Shown piece after piece: positions 49,487 through 57,921 of a DNA stretch of 64,000 nucleotides. Positions within the stretch are counted from its first letter, which is position 1. Every line of letters starts with the position of its first letter. Source of the stretch: Bacillota bacterium (GTDB lineage: Bacteria > Bacillota > Clostridia > Peptostreptococcales > Anaerovoracaceae); the NCBI GenBank assembly GCA_017437745.1, contig JAFRYI010000018.1, forward strand, positions 1-64,000, read 5' to 3'. A model generated the notes under the pieces. That model did not search any database. It saw only the letters and a program-made list of their open reading frames with translations, and was not told where the DNA came from. A program made the translations under genes and the position numbers.

Positions 49487-50569
49487 TTGAAAAAGCTCAG
49501 AAAAATGATATGCGTTCTTCTGGTCCTTGCGGCCGCGGCGTCCTTCGCGCCTTTCGCTTGGGCAGATGACGAGGAAGAGACTCCGGCCGAAAGGCTCTCC
49601 GCCATCCAGTGGATCATAATGACGGAAAAAGCCGGAAAATACGGCATGCTTCCCGTATATCCGCGCGACATAAAAGACGGAACTTACGAGATAAAAGTGG
49701 ATTCCACTTCGCCTTTCTTTAAAGTCAGGAAGGGCCAGATAATCGTGGAAGACGGGCAGATCACCGCGAAGATAACGATAGCAAGTACAAGCTATCTGTA
49801 CGTTTATCTGGGGACCGGAGCCGAGGCCGGAAACGAAAAGAACGAAGGCTGGCTGGAGCCGGAGATAGTGGACGGCCGCACGGTGTTCACCTTCCCGATC
49901 GACGCTCTGGACAAGCCCATAGACTGCGCCGCGTACAGTAAGGCCAGGCAGCAGTGGTACGACCGCAAGCTGGTGTTCAACGCGTCGTCGCTGCCGGAGG
50001 ATGTCCTTTCCGTGGACATCCCGGATTACTCTATGATAGAGAGCGCGCTTCTGGCTTACGCGATAGACGGATCGGAAGACATAAAGCCTTCCCCGGGAAA
50101 GAACCGTCCGTCTTCCGGACCGCCTGAGCCTGTATCCGTAAGCATACCGGACGGGGAATACTCCATAGAGGTGAACCTTATAGGCGGAAGCGGCAGGGCA
50201 AGCATCAGTTCGCCCACGCTGCTTGTCGTAAGGAACGGCAAGGCCTATTCCAAGCTCCTTTGGAGCAGCGCGAACTACGACTACATGATAGTCGACGACA
50301 CATATTACTACAACCTTACTACGGACGGCGGCAACTCCACCTTCGAGATACCAATAACAGTAATGGACGATCCGATGTCCGTGATCGCGGATACCAACGC
50401 CATGGGCGATCCTCTGGAGATAGAGTACGCTCTTACGTTCTACCAGGACACCATAAGCAGCAAGGGCAAGATCCCGCAGGAAGCCGCGAAGGTGGTGTTC
50501 CTTATAGCCGCAGTCATAATAGTCGTCGGCGGGATCATCAACTACTTCGTAAAGAAAAAGCGCTCGTAG
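49487..50569 (+). CDS. Membrane-anchored surface protein with two NEAT-like domains, TTG start
   Basis: A 360-residue exported protein. It has a signal peptide (1 to about 26, FAPFAWA-DD) and ends with a membrane helix (VVFLIAAVIIVVGGIINYF) and KKKRS, so it is anchored by its C-terminus. Domain 1 (about 62-185) runs from KDGTYEIKVDSTSPFFKV to QQWYDRKLVFNASSLPEDVL; domain 2 (about 218-325) contains DGEYSIEVNLIGGSGRASI, WSSANYDYMIVDDTYY and a DPLEIEYALTF end. Domain order and WSSANYDYM match the lipoprotein at 36866. TTG is the start, 7 nt after AGGAGG. A NEAT/Shp-like fold is inferred. Confidence 0.77.
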   Translation: MKKLRKMICVLLVLAAAASFAPFAWADDEEETPAERLSAIQWIIMTEKAGKYGMLPVYPRDIKDGTYEIKVDSTSPFFKVRKGQIIVEDGQITAKITIASTSYLYVYLGTGAEAGNEKNEGWLEPEIVDGRTVFTFPIDALDKPIDCAAYSKARQQWYDRKLVFNASSLPEDVLSVDIPDYSMIESALLAYAIDGSEDIKPSPGKNRPSSGPPEPVSVSIPDGEYSIEVNLIGGSGRASISSPTLLVVRNGKAYSKLLWSSANYDYMIVDDTYYYNLTTDGGNSTFEIPITVMDDPMSVIADTNAMGDPLEIEYALTFYQDTISSKGKIPQEAAKVVFLIAAVIIVVGGIINYFVKKKRS

Positions 50570-50579
50570 GAGGATATAC

Positions 50580-51203
50580 ATGGCCTTTCTGCCGATACTC
50601 ATAGAGATGGAAAACATGCCCTGCCTGGTAGCGGGCGGCGGCGCCATAGCTCTCCATAAAGTTGAGAAACTGCTGGAGCACGGGGCGGACATAACGGTTG
50701 TGGCTCCGGATATATGCAAAGAGATAGAAAAGCTTCCCGTAAAGATCTTTAAGCGCTGCGCGGAAGCTTCCGACTGCGAAGGCATGGCTCTTGTAGCGGA
50801 CGCTACCGGAGACCGGAACGCGGAGGATCTTCTGTCAAAGGCCTGCTCAAAGCGTCACATCCCCTACATCTGCGCCGGGAACGGAGAACTATGCACTGCG
50901 ATACTTCCTGCGGTCTACAGCAGCGGAAGGACGGTGGTGGCGGTGTCCAGCAAGGGTGCCAGCCCGGCCGCGAGCGCATGGCTGAGGGACTATCTTGCGG
51001 AGAAGGTTCCGGAAAACACGGACGCGATCCTGGACAGGATGGCAGACGTACGGGCAGTAGCAAAGGCATCTCTGGACTCTCAGCCGGTAAGGCGGGAGTT
51101 CATGCACGACTGCCTTAAAAAAATGACAGATACCGGAGAGATCATCTCCGATAATGAAATAAAAAAGATGCTGAAAAAGTATCTTCAGGAGGAAGAAAAA
51201 TGA
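50580..51203 (+). CDS. Precorrin-2 dehydrogenase / sirohydrochlorin-forming protein (CysG N-domain type)
   Basis: A 207-residue protein that oxidises precorrin-2 to sirohydrochlorin with NAD. The Rossmann motif VAGGGAIALHKVEKLLEHGADITVVAPD is near the N-terminus, followed by CAEASDCEGMALVADATGDRNAEDLLSKACSKRHIPY and the central AVSSKGASPAASAWLRDYL. It matches Met8/SirC or the CysG N-terminal region, with no methylase domain. The product is the substrate of CbiK. AGGAGGATATAC precedes the ATG. It overlaps the binding-lipoprotein gene by 4 bp. Confidence 0.9.
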   Translation: MAFLPILIEMENMPCLVAGGGAIALHKVEKLLEHGADITVVAPDICKEIEKLPVKIFKRCAEASDCEGMALVADATGDRNAEDLLSKACSKRHIPYICAGNGELCTAILPAVYSSGRTVVAVSSKGASPAASAWLRDYLAEKVPENTDAILDRMADVRAVAKASLDSQPVRREFMHDCLKKMTDTGEIISDNEIKKMLKKYLQEEEK

Positions 51204-52186
51204 AAAAGAAGTTTTTAGTGCTGACGGCTATGGTACTGTGCCTGGCCGTATTTGCGGGATGCGGGACCGTTCCGTCCAACAATGCCGCTCCTTCGGGCAA
51301 CGCGAACAACGCTGCTGCCCCTGAAGCGTGGAAGCCCGTGACCGTTACGGATGACCTGGGAAGAAGCGTAACGATAGAGCAGGAGCCCAAGAACGTGGCA
51401 GTCATCATGGGAAGCTTCGCGGACGTATGGCAGCTTGCCGGCGGCACGATGGTCGCTACAGTTAACGACGCCTGGGAGGATTTCCATCTGGAGCTCGGTT
51501 CCGAAGTCAAGAACCTCGGAAAGTACAATGCCATAAGCACGGAGATGCTCTTCTCCGTGGACGCGGACCTGGTCATCGCCAGCAGCAACACAAAAAAGCA
51601 GGTAGAACTTAAGGATACGCTCGAGGCCGCCAAGGTCCCCGTTCTGTATTTCGAAATAAACGAATTCTCCGATTATCTGCGCATGCTCAAAGCCTGCACG
51701 GACATCACCGGAAGAGCGGATCTGTACGAGAAGAACGGTACAAAGATCCAGGAACAGATAGAAAAGATCAAGAGCGCTGCGGCTGACGCTGTAAAGACCG
51801 CGGGCGCACCGAAGGTGCTGTTCATAAGGGCTGCAGCTTCCGGCATTCACGCCAAGGGCTCCACGGGAACGGTGCTCGGACCCATGCTCAAGGACCTGGG
51901 ATGCATCAACATAGCTGACGGCAGCGAGCTTCTGGACAAGCTCAGCATGGAAGTGATAATCAAGGAAGACCCGGACATGATATTCATAGTCCAGCAGGGC
52001 AACGACGACGAGGGGACCAAGAAGACCATAAGCGAGAACCTTACGTCCAACCCCGCATGGTCCGGTCTTAAGGCCGTAAAGGAAGATAAGGTCTACTATC
52101 TGGAGAAGAACCTGTATCATCTGAAGCCGAACGCCCGCTGGGCAGAATCTTATGACAAACTCGAAAAGATCCTCTACGGAAAATAA
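51200..52186 (+). CDS. Substrate-binding lipoprotein of the second BtuFCD-type importer
   Basis: A 328-residue class III solute-binding lipoprotein. Lipobox FAGC is at about residues 18-21. The family start WKPVTVTDDLGRSVTIEQEPKNVAVIMGSFADVWQLAGG is followed by FSVDADLVIASSNTKK, GSTGTVLGPMLKDLG and EDPDMIFIVQQGND. GGAGG lies 9 nt before the ATG. It is distinct in sequence from the lipoprotein at 43457, so the two importers may take different ligands. The ligand is unproven; a cobalt complex, corrinoid or haem is likely from context. Confidence 0.85.
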   Translation: MKKKFLVLTAMVLCLAVFAGCGTVPSNNAAPSGNANNAAAPEAWKPVTVTDDLGRSVTIEQEPKNVAVIMGSFADVWQLAGGTMVATVNDAWEDFHLELGSEVKNLGKYNAISTEMLFSVDADLVIASSNTKKQVELKDTLEAAKVPVLYFEINEFSDYLRMLKACTDITGRADLYEKNGTKIQEQIEKIKSAAADAVKTAGAPKVLFIRAAASGIHAKGSTGTVLGPMLKDLGCINIADGSELLDKLSMEVIIKEDPDMIFIVQQGNDDEGTKKTISENLTSNPAWSGLKAVKEDKVYYLEKNLYHLKPNARWAESYDKLEKILYGK

Positions 52187-53162
52187 AACAGGACTGATAA
52201 TGGTCGGGGGGCTGGTCTTCCTGATCGTTACGGCAATATTGAACGTATGCCTCGGGGCCTCGGGACTGTCGCTGTCCGACATCTGGAAAGCGCTCATCTC
52301 CGGTCCCGGGACTTCGGCTACGTCCAGGATACTCTGGTACGCAAGGCTTCCGCGAATACTGGCCTGCATTCTGGCCGGCGCGGGACTTGCCGTGTCCGGA
52401 GCCGTCATACAGAAGGTGCTGGCCAACAGCCTTGCGTCGCCGGGCATAATAGGCGTCAACGCCGGAGCCGGTCTGGCGGTATCGGCTTGCTGCGCTTTCG
52501 GACTGTATTCCGCGTGGGCAATAGCCGGTGCTTCGTTCGCAGGCGCAATGCTTGCGACCTTCCTGGTAGTTACCGTGGGAAGAAGGAGCCACGCGTCCAG
52601 GACTACGGTAGTCCTGGGAGGCGTTGCCGTTACCGCGTGCCTTAACGCCATCACCGAGACCATAATAACCATGGTGCCGGACGCCGCGCTGGCTAGCATA
52701 GATTTCCGCGTGGGAGGCTTCTCCTCCGTAAACCAGGGCAGGCTTATACCCGCCGGAATCCTTATAGTCGCAGGCATTCTGGTGGTCTGCACTCTTACCA
52801 ACGAGCTGGACGTACTCTCTTTGGGAGACGACACGGCGAGGTCCCTGGGGCTTAATGTAGCCGCTGTAAGGAACGGCATGCTTACTCTTGCGGCGCTGCT
52901 GGCAGGCGCAAGCGTCAGCTTCGCCGGAATTCTGGGCTTCGTAGGCCTGATCGTGCCGCACATCTCCAGAAAGATCATAGGTAACGACAGCGGAAAACTG
53001 ATACCTTTCTGCGCCATCGCCGGGGCGGGCTTCGTTTCCCTGTGCGACCTTCTGGCGCGCATGCTGTTCGCTCCGTTCGAGCTTTCTACCGGAATAATTC
53101 TCAGTTTCCTGGGAGGCCCGTTCTTCATATGGCTCCTGCGCAGGAGAAAGGAGGACAACTGA
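52152..53162 (+). CDS. BtuC/FecCD-type permease of the second importer
   Basis: A permease of up to 336 residues. FecCD features are RLPRILACILAGAGLAVSGAVIQKVLANSLASPGIIGVNAGAGLAV and GILGFVGLIVPHISRKIIG. ATG 52152 would overlap the binding-protein gene by 35 bp with no clear ribosome site; ATG 52200 after ACAGGACTGATA is a plausible shorter start that keeps all helices. The stop shares one base with the ATPase start. Confidence 0.87.
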   Translation: MTNSKRSSTENKTGLIMVGGLVFLIVTAILNVCLGASGLSLSDIWKALISGPGTSATSRILWYARLPRILACILAGAGLAVSGAVIQKVLANSLASPGIIGVNAGAGLAVSACCAFGLYSAWAIAGASFAGAMLATFLVVTVGRRSHASRTTVVLGGVAVTACLNAITETIITMVPDAALASIDFRVGGFSSVNQGRLIPAGILIVAGILVVCTLTNELDVLSLGDDTARSLGLNVAAVRNGMLTLAALLAGASVSFAGILGFVGLIVPHISRKIIGNDSGKLIPFCAIAGAGFVSLCDLLARMLFAPFELSTGIILSFLGGPFFIWLLRRRKEDN

Positions 53163-53920
53163 TGGTAGAGATCAGAGACCTCCGCGTATCCTACGAGGGC
53201 GAGGAAGTGCTCCACGGGATGGACGCGCACTTCCCGAAGGGGAAGATATCCGTGATCATCGGCCCCAACGGAAGCGGAAAGAGCACCACGATAAAGGCGA
53301 TGATGCGCCTTGTTGCCTCAGACAGCGGCAGCGTGGAGATAGACGGCGAGCCTGTAAGCAGCCTTTCGCAGACCGAGCTTGCAAGGAAGATGGCATACAT
53401 ACCTCAGGGCAGGAACGTGCCGGATATCACCGTAAACAGGATGGTGATGCACGGGCGCTTCCCGTACCTCAGCTACCCCAGAAGATACCGGCCCGAGGAC
53501 CACGAGATGGTACGCAAGGCGCTGGAATGGGTAGGACTTACTGATCTGGCCCACAAAAAGATGAGTCAGCTTTCCGGCGGCCAGAGGCAGAAGGTATACC
53601 TTGCCATGACTCTGGCTCAGGACACAGGCGTGATCCTTATGGACGAGCCGACTACCTATCTGGACATCAGGAACCAGTTCGAACTTCTGGATCGCGCGCG
53701 CCTTCTTGCCAAAGAGGGTAAGACCGTGATCATGATACTCCACGATCTGGAATCGGTGCTGCGCTACGCGGACCACGTGGTGCTTATGGATTCCGGCAGC
53801 GTGACAGCCTCCGGAACAGCTTCAGAAGTGCTTGCCTCCGAGGCTCTTAAGAAGGCCTTCGGCATAGAGCTCAGCTTCATAGAGACCGAGGACGGAGTCC
53901 ACTGCTTCGTTAAAAGATAG
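53162..53920 (+). CDS. BtuD/FecE-type ATPase of the second importer
   Basis: A 252-residue ATPase with Walker A GPNGSGKST near 36, signature LSGGQRQKVYLAMTL near 140, Walker B VILMDEPTTYLD and H-loop MILHDLESV. It lacks the extra domain seen in the ATPase at 41306. AGGAGGACAACTG precedes ATG 53162, which overlaps the permease stop by one base; a longer in-frame start inside the permease gene is rejected. It is the last gene of the riboswitch 3 operon. No terminator is evident before the next promoter, only 14 bp away. Confidence 0.9.
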   Translation: MVEIRDLRVSYEGEEVLHGMDAHFPKGKISVIIGPNGSGKSTTIKAMMRLVASDSGSVEIDGEPVSSLSQTELARKMAYIPQGRNVPDITVNRMVMHGRFPYLSYPRRYRPEDHEMVRKALEWVGLTDLAHKKMSQLSGGQRQKVYLAMTLAQDTGVILMDEPTTYLDIRNQFELLDRARLLAKEGKTVIMILHDLESVLRYADHVVLMDSGSVTASGTASEVLASEALKKAFGIELSFIETEDGVHCFVKR

Positions 53921-53933
53921 TGCTTTTGTGCCG

Positions 53934-53962
53934 TTGACACGACTGCGTCCGGAGCATATAAT
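53934..53962 (+). promoter_or_regulatory. Promoter of the cbiD operon
   Basis: Perfect TTGACA (53934-53939), exactly 17 bp, perfect TATAAT (53957-53962): the strongest consensus promoter in the window. Confidence 0.9.
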
Positions 53963-53975
53963 CAGTTTGTAAAAT

Positions 53976-54050
53976 CTAACGGGAAAGAAGGGTGAAATTC
54001 CCTCGCAAGTGCGTTGCCGTGAAAGTCGGGTGCCGGGTATATGGTCTCTT
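53976..54050 (+). ncRNA. Cobalamin riboswitch 4, short (AdoCbl-variant/class II-like)
   Basis: The leader carries CGGGAAAG, then GGGTGAAATTCCC (53990-54002), then GCGTTGCCGTGAAAGTCGG and GGTGCCGGG. This order matches the compact class II cobalamin aptamer, not the longer B12-box type of switches 1-3: no AAGTCAG...ACCTGC box is found. It lies directly before a terminator and the cbiD operon. Exact edges and fold are uncertain. Confidence 0.72.
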
Positions 54051-54092
54051 TGCGGACACCGAAGAGACAAAAGCGTTTTTTTGACGTGCATT

Positions 54093-54120
54093 ACTCCGGC
54101 AGACAGATGCCGGAGTTTTT
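54093..54120 (+). terminator. Expression-platform terminator before cbiD
   Basis: ACTCCGGCA (54093-54101) pairs with TGCCGGAGT (54108-54116) followed by five Ts, 60 bp before cbiD. An earlier hairpin GTCTCTT/AAGAGAC (about 54043-54067) with a T run at 54076-54082 may be an alternative or second stop. Confidence 0.82.
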
Positions 54121-54179
54121 ATTTCCTGCGGGATCGCGACGCAGTCCCGGGTATGAGAAAAAGGTGTCCGGAGAAAATA

Positions 54180-55385
54180 ATGGAACTTACAAGATACGTC
54201 AACGGAAAAGTAATGAGGTGCGGTTACACTACGGGGTCCTGCGCCACGGGAGCGGCCAAGGCCGCGGCCATGATGCTGCTGGGCGGGCAGACCGTGGAGA
54301 AGGTGGACCTGATGACTCCCGCGGGGGAGCTGCTGCACCTGGACATACTGGATATCTCCCGGAAGCCGGAAGACGGCGAACAGGCCACTGCCGATAAGGG
54401 AGAAACTGCTTCCGTTACCTGCGCGGTGCGCAAGGATTCCGGGGACGACCCGGACATCACGAACGGGTCTCTCATCTACGCGACGGTAAGCCTCTGCGGC
54501 GAAGAGGAACTGTCCAAGGCGGAGCCGGGAAGCAAGGTCGTCATAGACGGCGGTTTCGGCGTGGGCAGGGTGACCAAGCCCGGACTGGACCAGCCCGTAG
54601 GCAACGCCGCCATCAATTCCACGCCGCGCCGCATGATAAAGGAGAACGTGTCCGAGGTCTGCAGACAGTACGGATACGACGGCGGAATGAAGGTCATCGT
54701 AAGCATACCCAACGGCGAGAAACTGGCTCCAAGGACCTTCAACCCGAGGCTGGGGATAGTGGGCGGAATATCCGTCGTAGGCACCACCGGGATCGTGGAA
54801 CCGATGAGCAATCAGGCTCTGGTGGACACCACGAAAGTTGAGATTAGGCAGCTGGCCGCCAAGGGGCGCACGGACATATTCCTGGTGCCCGGAAACTATG
54901 GCAGGGACTTCGCAAGGGACGTTCTTAAACTGGATGTTTCCGAGTGCATAGCCATGTCCAACTTCATAGGCGACGCCATCAATTCCGCGGTGGAGTGCGG
55001 CTTCAAGCGCATTTTCATGGTGGGCCACATAGGCAAGATGGTAAAGCTGGGCATAGGCCAGACCTTTACGCATTCCTCCGGAGGCGACGGTCGCATGGAG
55101 ACACTTCTGGCCTGCGCGCTGGAGGCGGGAGCGGACCTGGAGACTCTTAAGCATGTGCTGCCCTGCGCCACTACGGACGCGGCGCTGGACGTGCTGAAGG
55201 CTGCCGGAAAAATGGATGAAACGTTGAAAATACTGGGGAAACGCATAGAGGCGACGCTTCTGCGCAAGGTCCCGGACGACGTTCAGATAGAATACATTTG
55301 CTTTACGAACCGCGAGGATCTGGGCGGCGTTTTGTGCGCAAGCCCCGGAGCCGCGGAACTTTCGAAGCTTTGGAAAAAGGAGTAA
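54180..55385 (+). CDS. cbiD: Cobalt-precorrin-5B C1-methyltransferase
   Basis: A 401-residue enzyme that methylates C1 in the anaerobic pathway. The N-terminal CGYTTGSCATGAAKAA is diagnostic. Others are VIDGGFGVGRVTKPGLDQPVGNAAINSTPRRMI, GTTGIVEPMS and VGHIGKMVKLGIGQTFTHSSGGDGRMETLL. ATG 54180 follows GGAG at a good distance; upstream in-frame codons would lie in the riboswitch. It is the first gene of the operon, and cbiF starts 2 bp after its stop. Confidence 0.95.
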   Translation: MELTRYVNGKVMRCGYTTGSCATGAAKAAAMMLLGGQTVEKVDLMTPAGELLHLDILDISRKPEDGEQATADKGETASVTCAVRKDSGDDPDITNGSLIYATVSLCGEEELSKAEPGSKVVIDGGFGVGRVTKPGLDQPVGNAAINSTPRRMIKENVSEVCRQYGYDGGMKVIVSIPNGEKLAPRTFNPRLGIVGGISVVGTTGIVEPMSNQALVDTTKVEIRQLAAKGRTDIFLVPGNYGRDFARDVLKLDVSECIAMSNFIGDAINSAVECGFKRIFMVGHIGKMVKLGIGQTFTHSSGGDGRMETLLACALEAGADLETLKHVLPCATTDAALDVLKAAGKMDETLKILGKRIEATLLRKVPDDVQIEYICFTNREDLGGVLCASPGAAELSKLWKKE

Positions 55386-55387
55386 AA

Positions 55388-56143
55388 ATGGTACATTTCG
55401 TAGGAGCGGGGAGCGGTGCCCCGGATCTCATCACCGTAAGAGGAAAGAAACTGCTGGAAGAGGCTGACGTTATCATCTACGCAGGTTCGCTGGTGAACCC
55501 GGCTCTGCTGGACTACAAGAAGCCCGGCTGCGAGGTATTCGACAGCGCGTACATGACGCTGGACGAAGTTATAGCGGAGATAGAAAAGGCCGAGAAGGCC
55601 GGCAAGACCACCGTGCGTCTGCACACCGGAGACCCTTCGGTTTACGGAGCGATCAGGGAGCAGATGGACAGGCTTGCTCCCATGGGCATAGATTACGACG
55701 TGTGCCCCGGAGTATCCAGCTTCTGCGGCGCGGCCGCGGCTCTTAAGGCGGAATACACTCTGCCTAACGTTTCGCAGTCCGTGATAATCACCCGCATGGC
55801 AGGCCGTACGCCGGTGCTGGAAAGAGAGAGCATCCGCAGCTTCGCGGCGCATCACGCTACGATGGTGGTGTTCCTTTCTACAGGTCTTCTTAAGGAGCTT
55901 TCCGCGGAACTGATCGCGGGCGGATACGAGCCCGACACCCCGGCTGCCGTCGTCTACAAGGCCACCTGGCCGGACGAGAAGGTCTGCCGCTGCACCGTGG
56001 CTACCCTGGCCGAGACCGCCGCAAAGAACAACATTACAAAGACCGCTCTGATGGTGATCGGAGACTGCCTGGGAAGCGATTACGAGCTGTCCAGGCTCTA
56101 CGCTCCGGACTTCTCCACCGAGTTCAGAAAGGCAAGCAAATGA
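55388..56143 (+). CDS. cbiF: Cobalt-precorrin-4 C11-methyltransferase
   Basis: A 251-residue tetrapyrrole methylase with FVGAGSGAPDLITVRGKKLLEEADVIIYAGSLVN at the start, RLHTGDPSVYGAIREQMD near 79, and CPGVSSFCGAAAALKAEYTLPNVSQSVIITR. AAGGAG lies 5 nt before ATG 55388. It overlaps cbiG by 4 bp. Confidence 0.95.
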   Translation: MVHFVGAGSGAPDLITVRGKKLLEEADVIIYAGSLVNPALLDYKKPGCEVFDSAYMTLDEVIAEIEKAEKAGKTTVRLHTGDPSVYGAIREQMDRLAPMGIDYDVCPGVSSFCGAAAALKAEYTLPNVSQSVIITRMAGRTPVLERESIRSFAAHHATMVVFLSTGLLKELSAELIAGGYEPDTPAAVVYKATWPDEKVCRCTVATLAETAAKNNITKTALMVIGDCLGSDYELSRLYAPDFSTEFRKASK

Positions 56144-57153
56144 TCATCCGCGCCATTGCATTTTCCAAGCGCGGCATGGATCTGGGCATGGACCTTTCCT
56201 TTAAGCTTAAGGAAGGACCGCTGGGAAAAGAACCTGTGGAATTCGAGCTGGAGCGCTGCCCTGAAGGCGGCCTGTCCGCATGGACGGAAAAAGCCTGGCC
56301 CAAGTCCGACGCCCTGATATTCATAGGTTCCTGCGGCATCGCGGTAAGGGCAATAGTTCCTTACGTGCGCAAGAAGACCGTGGATCCGGCGATAATAGTG
56401 ATAGACGAGCTGGGGACCTACTCCATACCTCTGCTGTCCGGACATCTGGGCGGAGCCAACGACCTTGCCGTAAAGATAGGCAGGGCGATAGGCGCGCTGC
56501 CCGTGGTTACTACCGCTACGGACATCAACGGGCTGTTTGCCGCGGACGACTGGGCAAGGTCTCAGGGACTGCTGGTGGCAAACCCGGAAAAGATAAAGTG
56601 GGTGTCCTCGCGCATTCTTGCCGGCGAAAAGCTTAAGATAAAGAGCCTCTACGAGATAGAAGGCGAGCTGCCGCCGTGCCTGGAGTACGCGGACACAGGT
56701 TACGACATACTGGTGTCGCACCGTTCGCGCGGAAACAGCGACGCTCTGCGGCTGGTGCCTCCGGTGGTGACGCTGGGCGTGGGCTGCCACAGAAACATAG
56801 AACTGGACGCTCTGGAGGAGGCCTTCGAGGCAGTGCTTGCCAAGAGCGGAGTCCACAGACTGGCGGTGTTTCAGGCGGCGAGTCTGGATCTTAAGAAGGA
56901 CGAGCCGGCGCTCGTGGAGTTCTGCAAGAGGCACGGTTTCCCGTTCCTTACGTACACTGCGGGCGAGCTTACGGCAGTGCCCGGCGATTATTCCGGCTCC
57001 GAGTTCGTAAAGAAGATAACCGGAGTGGACAACGTCTGCGAAAGGGCGGCGGTGCTGGCCTCGGGCGGACGCCTTATAAACAAGAAAGAAGCCGGAAACG
57101 GCATAACCATGGCGCTGGCGATAAAGGAGCCTGCGCTTACCTGGAACGACTGA
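56140..57153 (+). CDS. cbiG: Cobalt-precorrin 5A hydrolase
   Basis: A 337-residue enzyme that opens the ring-A lactone and releases acetaldehyde. The N-terminal domain holds AIAFSKRGMDLGMDL and LIFIGSCGIAVRAIVPYVRKKTVDPAIIVIDELG, the middle HLGGANDLAVKIG, and the C-terminal domain VTLGVGCHRNIELDALEEAFEAVL. Length is standard for the two-domain form. It starts inside the cbiF stop and ends 36 bp before cbiH, the widest gap within the operon apart from the one before cbiP. Confidence 0.94.
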   Translation: MIIRAIAFSKRGMDLGMDLSFKLKEGPLGKEPVEFELERCPEGGLSAWTEKAWPKSDALIFIGSCGIAVRAIVPYVRKKTVDPAIIVIDELGTYSIPLLSGHLGGANDLAVKIGRAIGALPVVTTATDINGLFAADDWARSQGLLVANPEKIKWVSSRILAGEKLKIKSLYEIEGELPPCLEYADTGYDILVSHRSRGNSDALRLVPPVVTLGVGCHRNIELDALEEAFEAVLAKSGVHRLAVFQAASLDLKKDEPALVEFCKRHGFPFLTYTAGELTAVPGDYSGSEFVKKITGVDNVCERAAVLASGGRLINKKEAGNGITMALAIKEPALTWND

Positions 57154-57189
57154 CCGGCAGCGCCGGATCGCAAGAGAAAGGATATACAA

Positions 57190-57921
57190 ATGGGTAAGTG
57201 TGTAGTTGTAGGAATAGGTCCCGGAAAGTTCTCCGGGATGACCTTCGAGGCGGACGAGGCAATTAAGGCGGCGGACGTCATCGTAGGATACAAGAAATAC
57301 ATAGAACTGGTGGTGCCTCACTATCCGGACAAGGAGTTCTTCGACAACGGAATGCGTCAGGAGACGGACCGCTGCCGCGAGGCTCTGCGCCTGGCTCAGG
57401 AGGGAAAAAATGTTGCGGTAGTTTGCTCCGGAGACAGCAGCGTATACGGCATGGCAGGGCTCATCTACGAGCTCTCCCCGGAATATAAGAACGTTGAAAT
57501 TTCGGTCATCCCCGGCGTTACCGCGGCTCTTTCGGGAGGCGCCGCTCTGGGCGCTGCTCTGGGCCACGACTTTGCGGTGATAAGCCTCTCCGACCTGCTT
57601 ACGCCTTGGGAACTGATAGAGAAGAGACTGGACGCCTGCGCTTCCGCGGACATGTGCATAGCGCTCTACAATCCGTCCAGCCACAAGCGCGCGGACTATC
57701 TGCAGAAGGCCTGCGACATACTGCTGCGCCACAAGGATCCCAATACCGTGTGCGGTACCGTCAACAACATAGGCCGCGAGGGTCAGACGGAAAAGACCAT
57801 GACTCTGGCGGAGCTGAGGGACACTCAGGTGGACATGTTCACCACTGTGTTCATAGGCAACGCCGCGACAAAGATAATAAACGGAAAGATGGTAACTCCC
57901 AGGGGGTACAGGATTGGCTGA
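57190..57921 (+). CDS. cbiH: Cobalt-factor III C17-methyltransferase
   Basis: A 243-residue tetrapyrrole methylase that adds the C17 methyl group with ring contraction. Typical parts are VVGIGPGKFSGMTFEADEAIKAADVIVGYKKYIEL, VAVVCSGDSSVYGMAGLIYEL and PGVTAALSGGAALGAALGHDFAVISLSDLLTPW. AAAGGATATACAA precedes the ATG. Its end overlaps the cbiJ start by 8 bp. Confidence 0.94.
   Translation: MGKCVVVGIGPGKFSGMTFEADEAIKAADVIVGYKKYIELVVPHYPDKEFFDNGMRQETDRCREALRLAQEGKNVAVVCSGDSSVYGMAGLIYELSPEYKNVEISVIPGVTAALSGGAALGAALGHDFAVISLSDLLTPWELIEKRLDACASADMCIALYNPSSHKRADYLQKACDILLRHKDPNTVCGTVNNIGREGQTEKTMTLAELRDTQVDMFTTVFIGNAATKIINGKMVTPRGYRIG

Noticed and set aside
52152..52200. Frameshift between the second binding protein and permease genes
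   Set aside because: The 35-bp overlap comes from choosing the first ATG; both frames are intact, and a later ATG removes the overlap.
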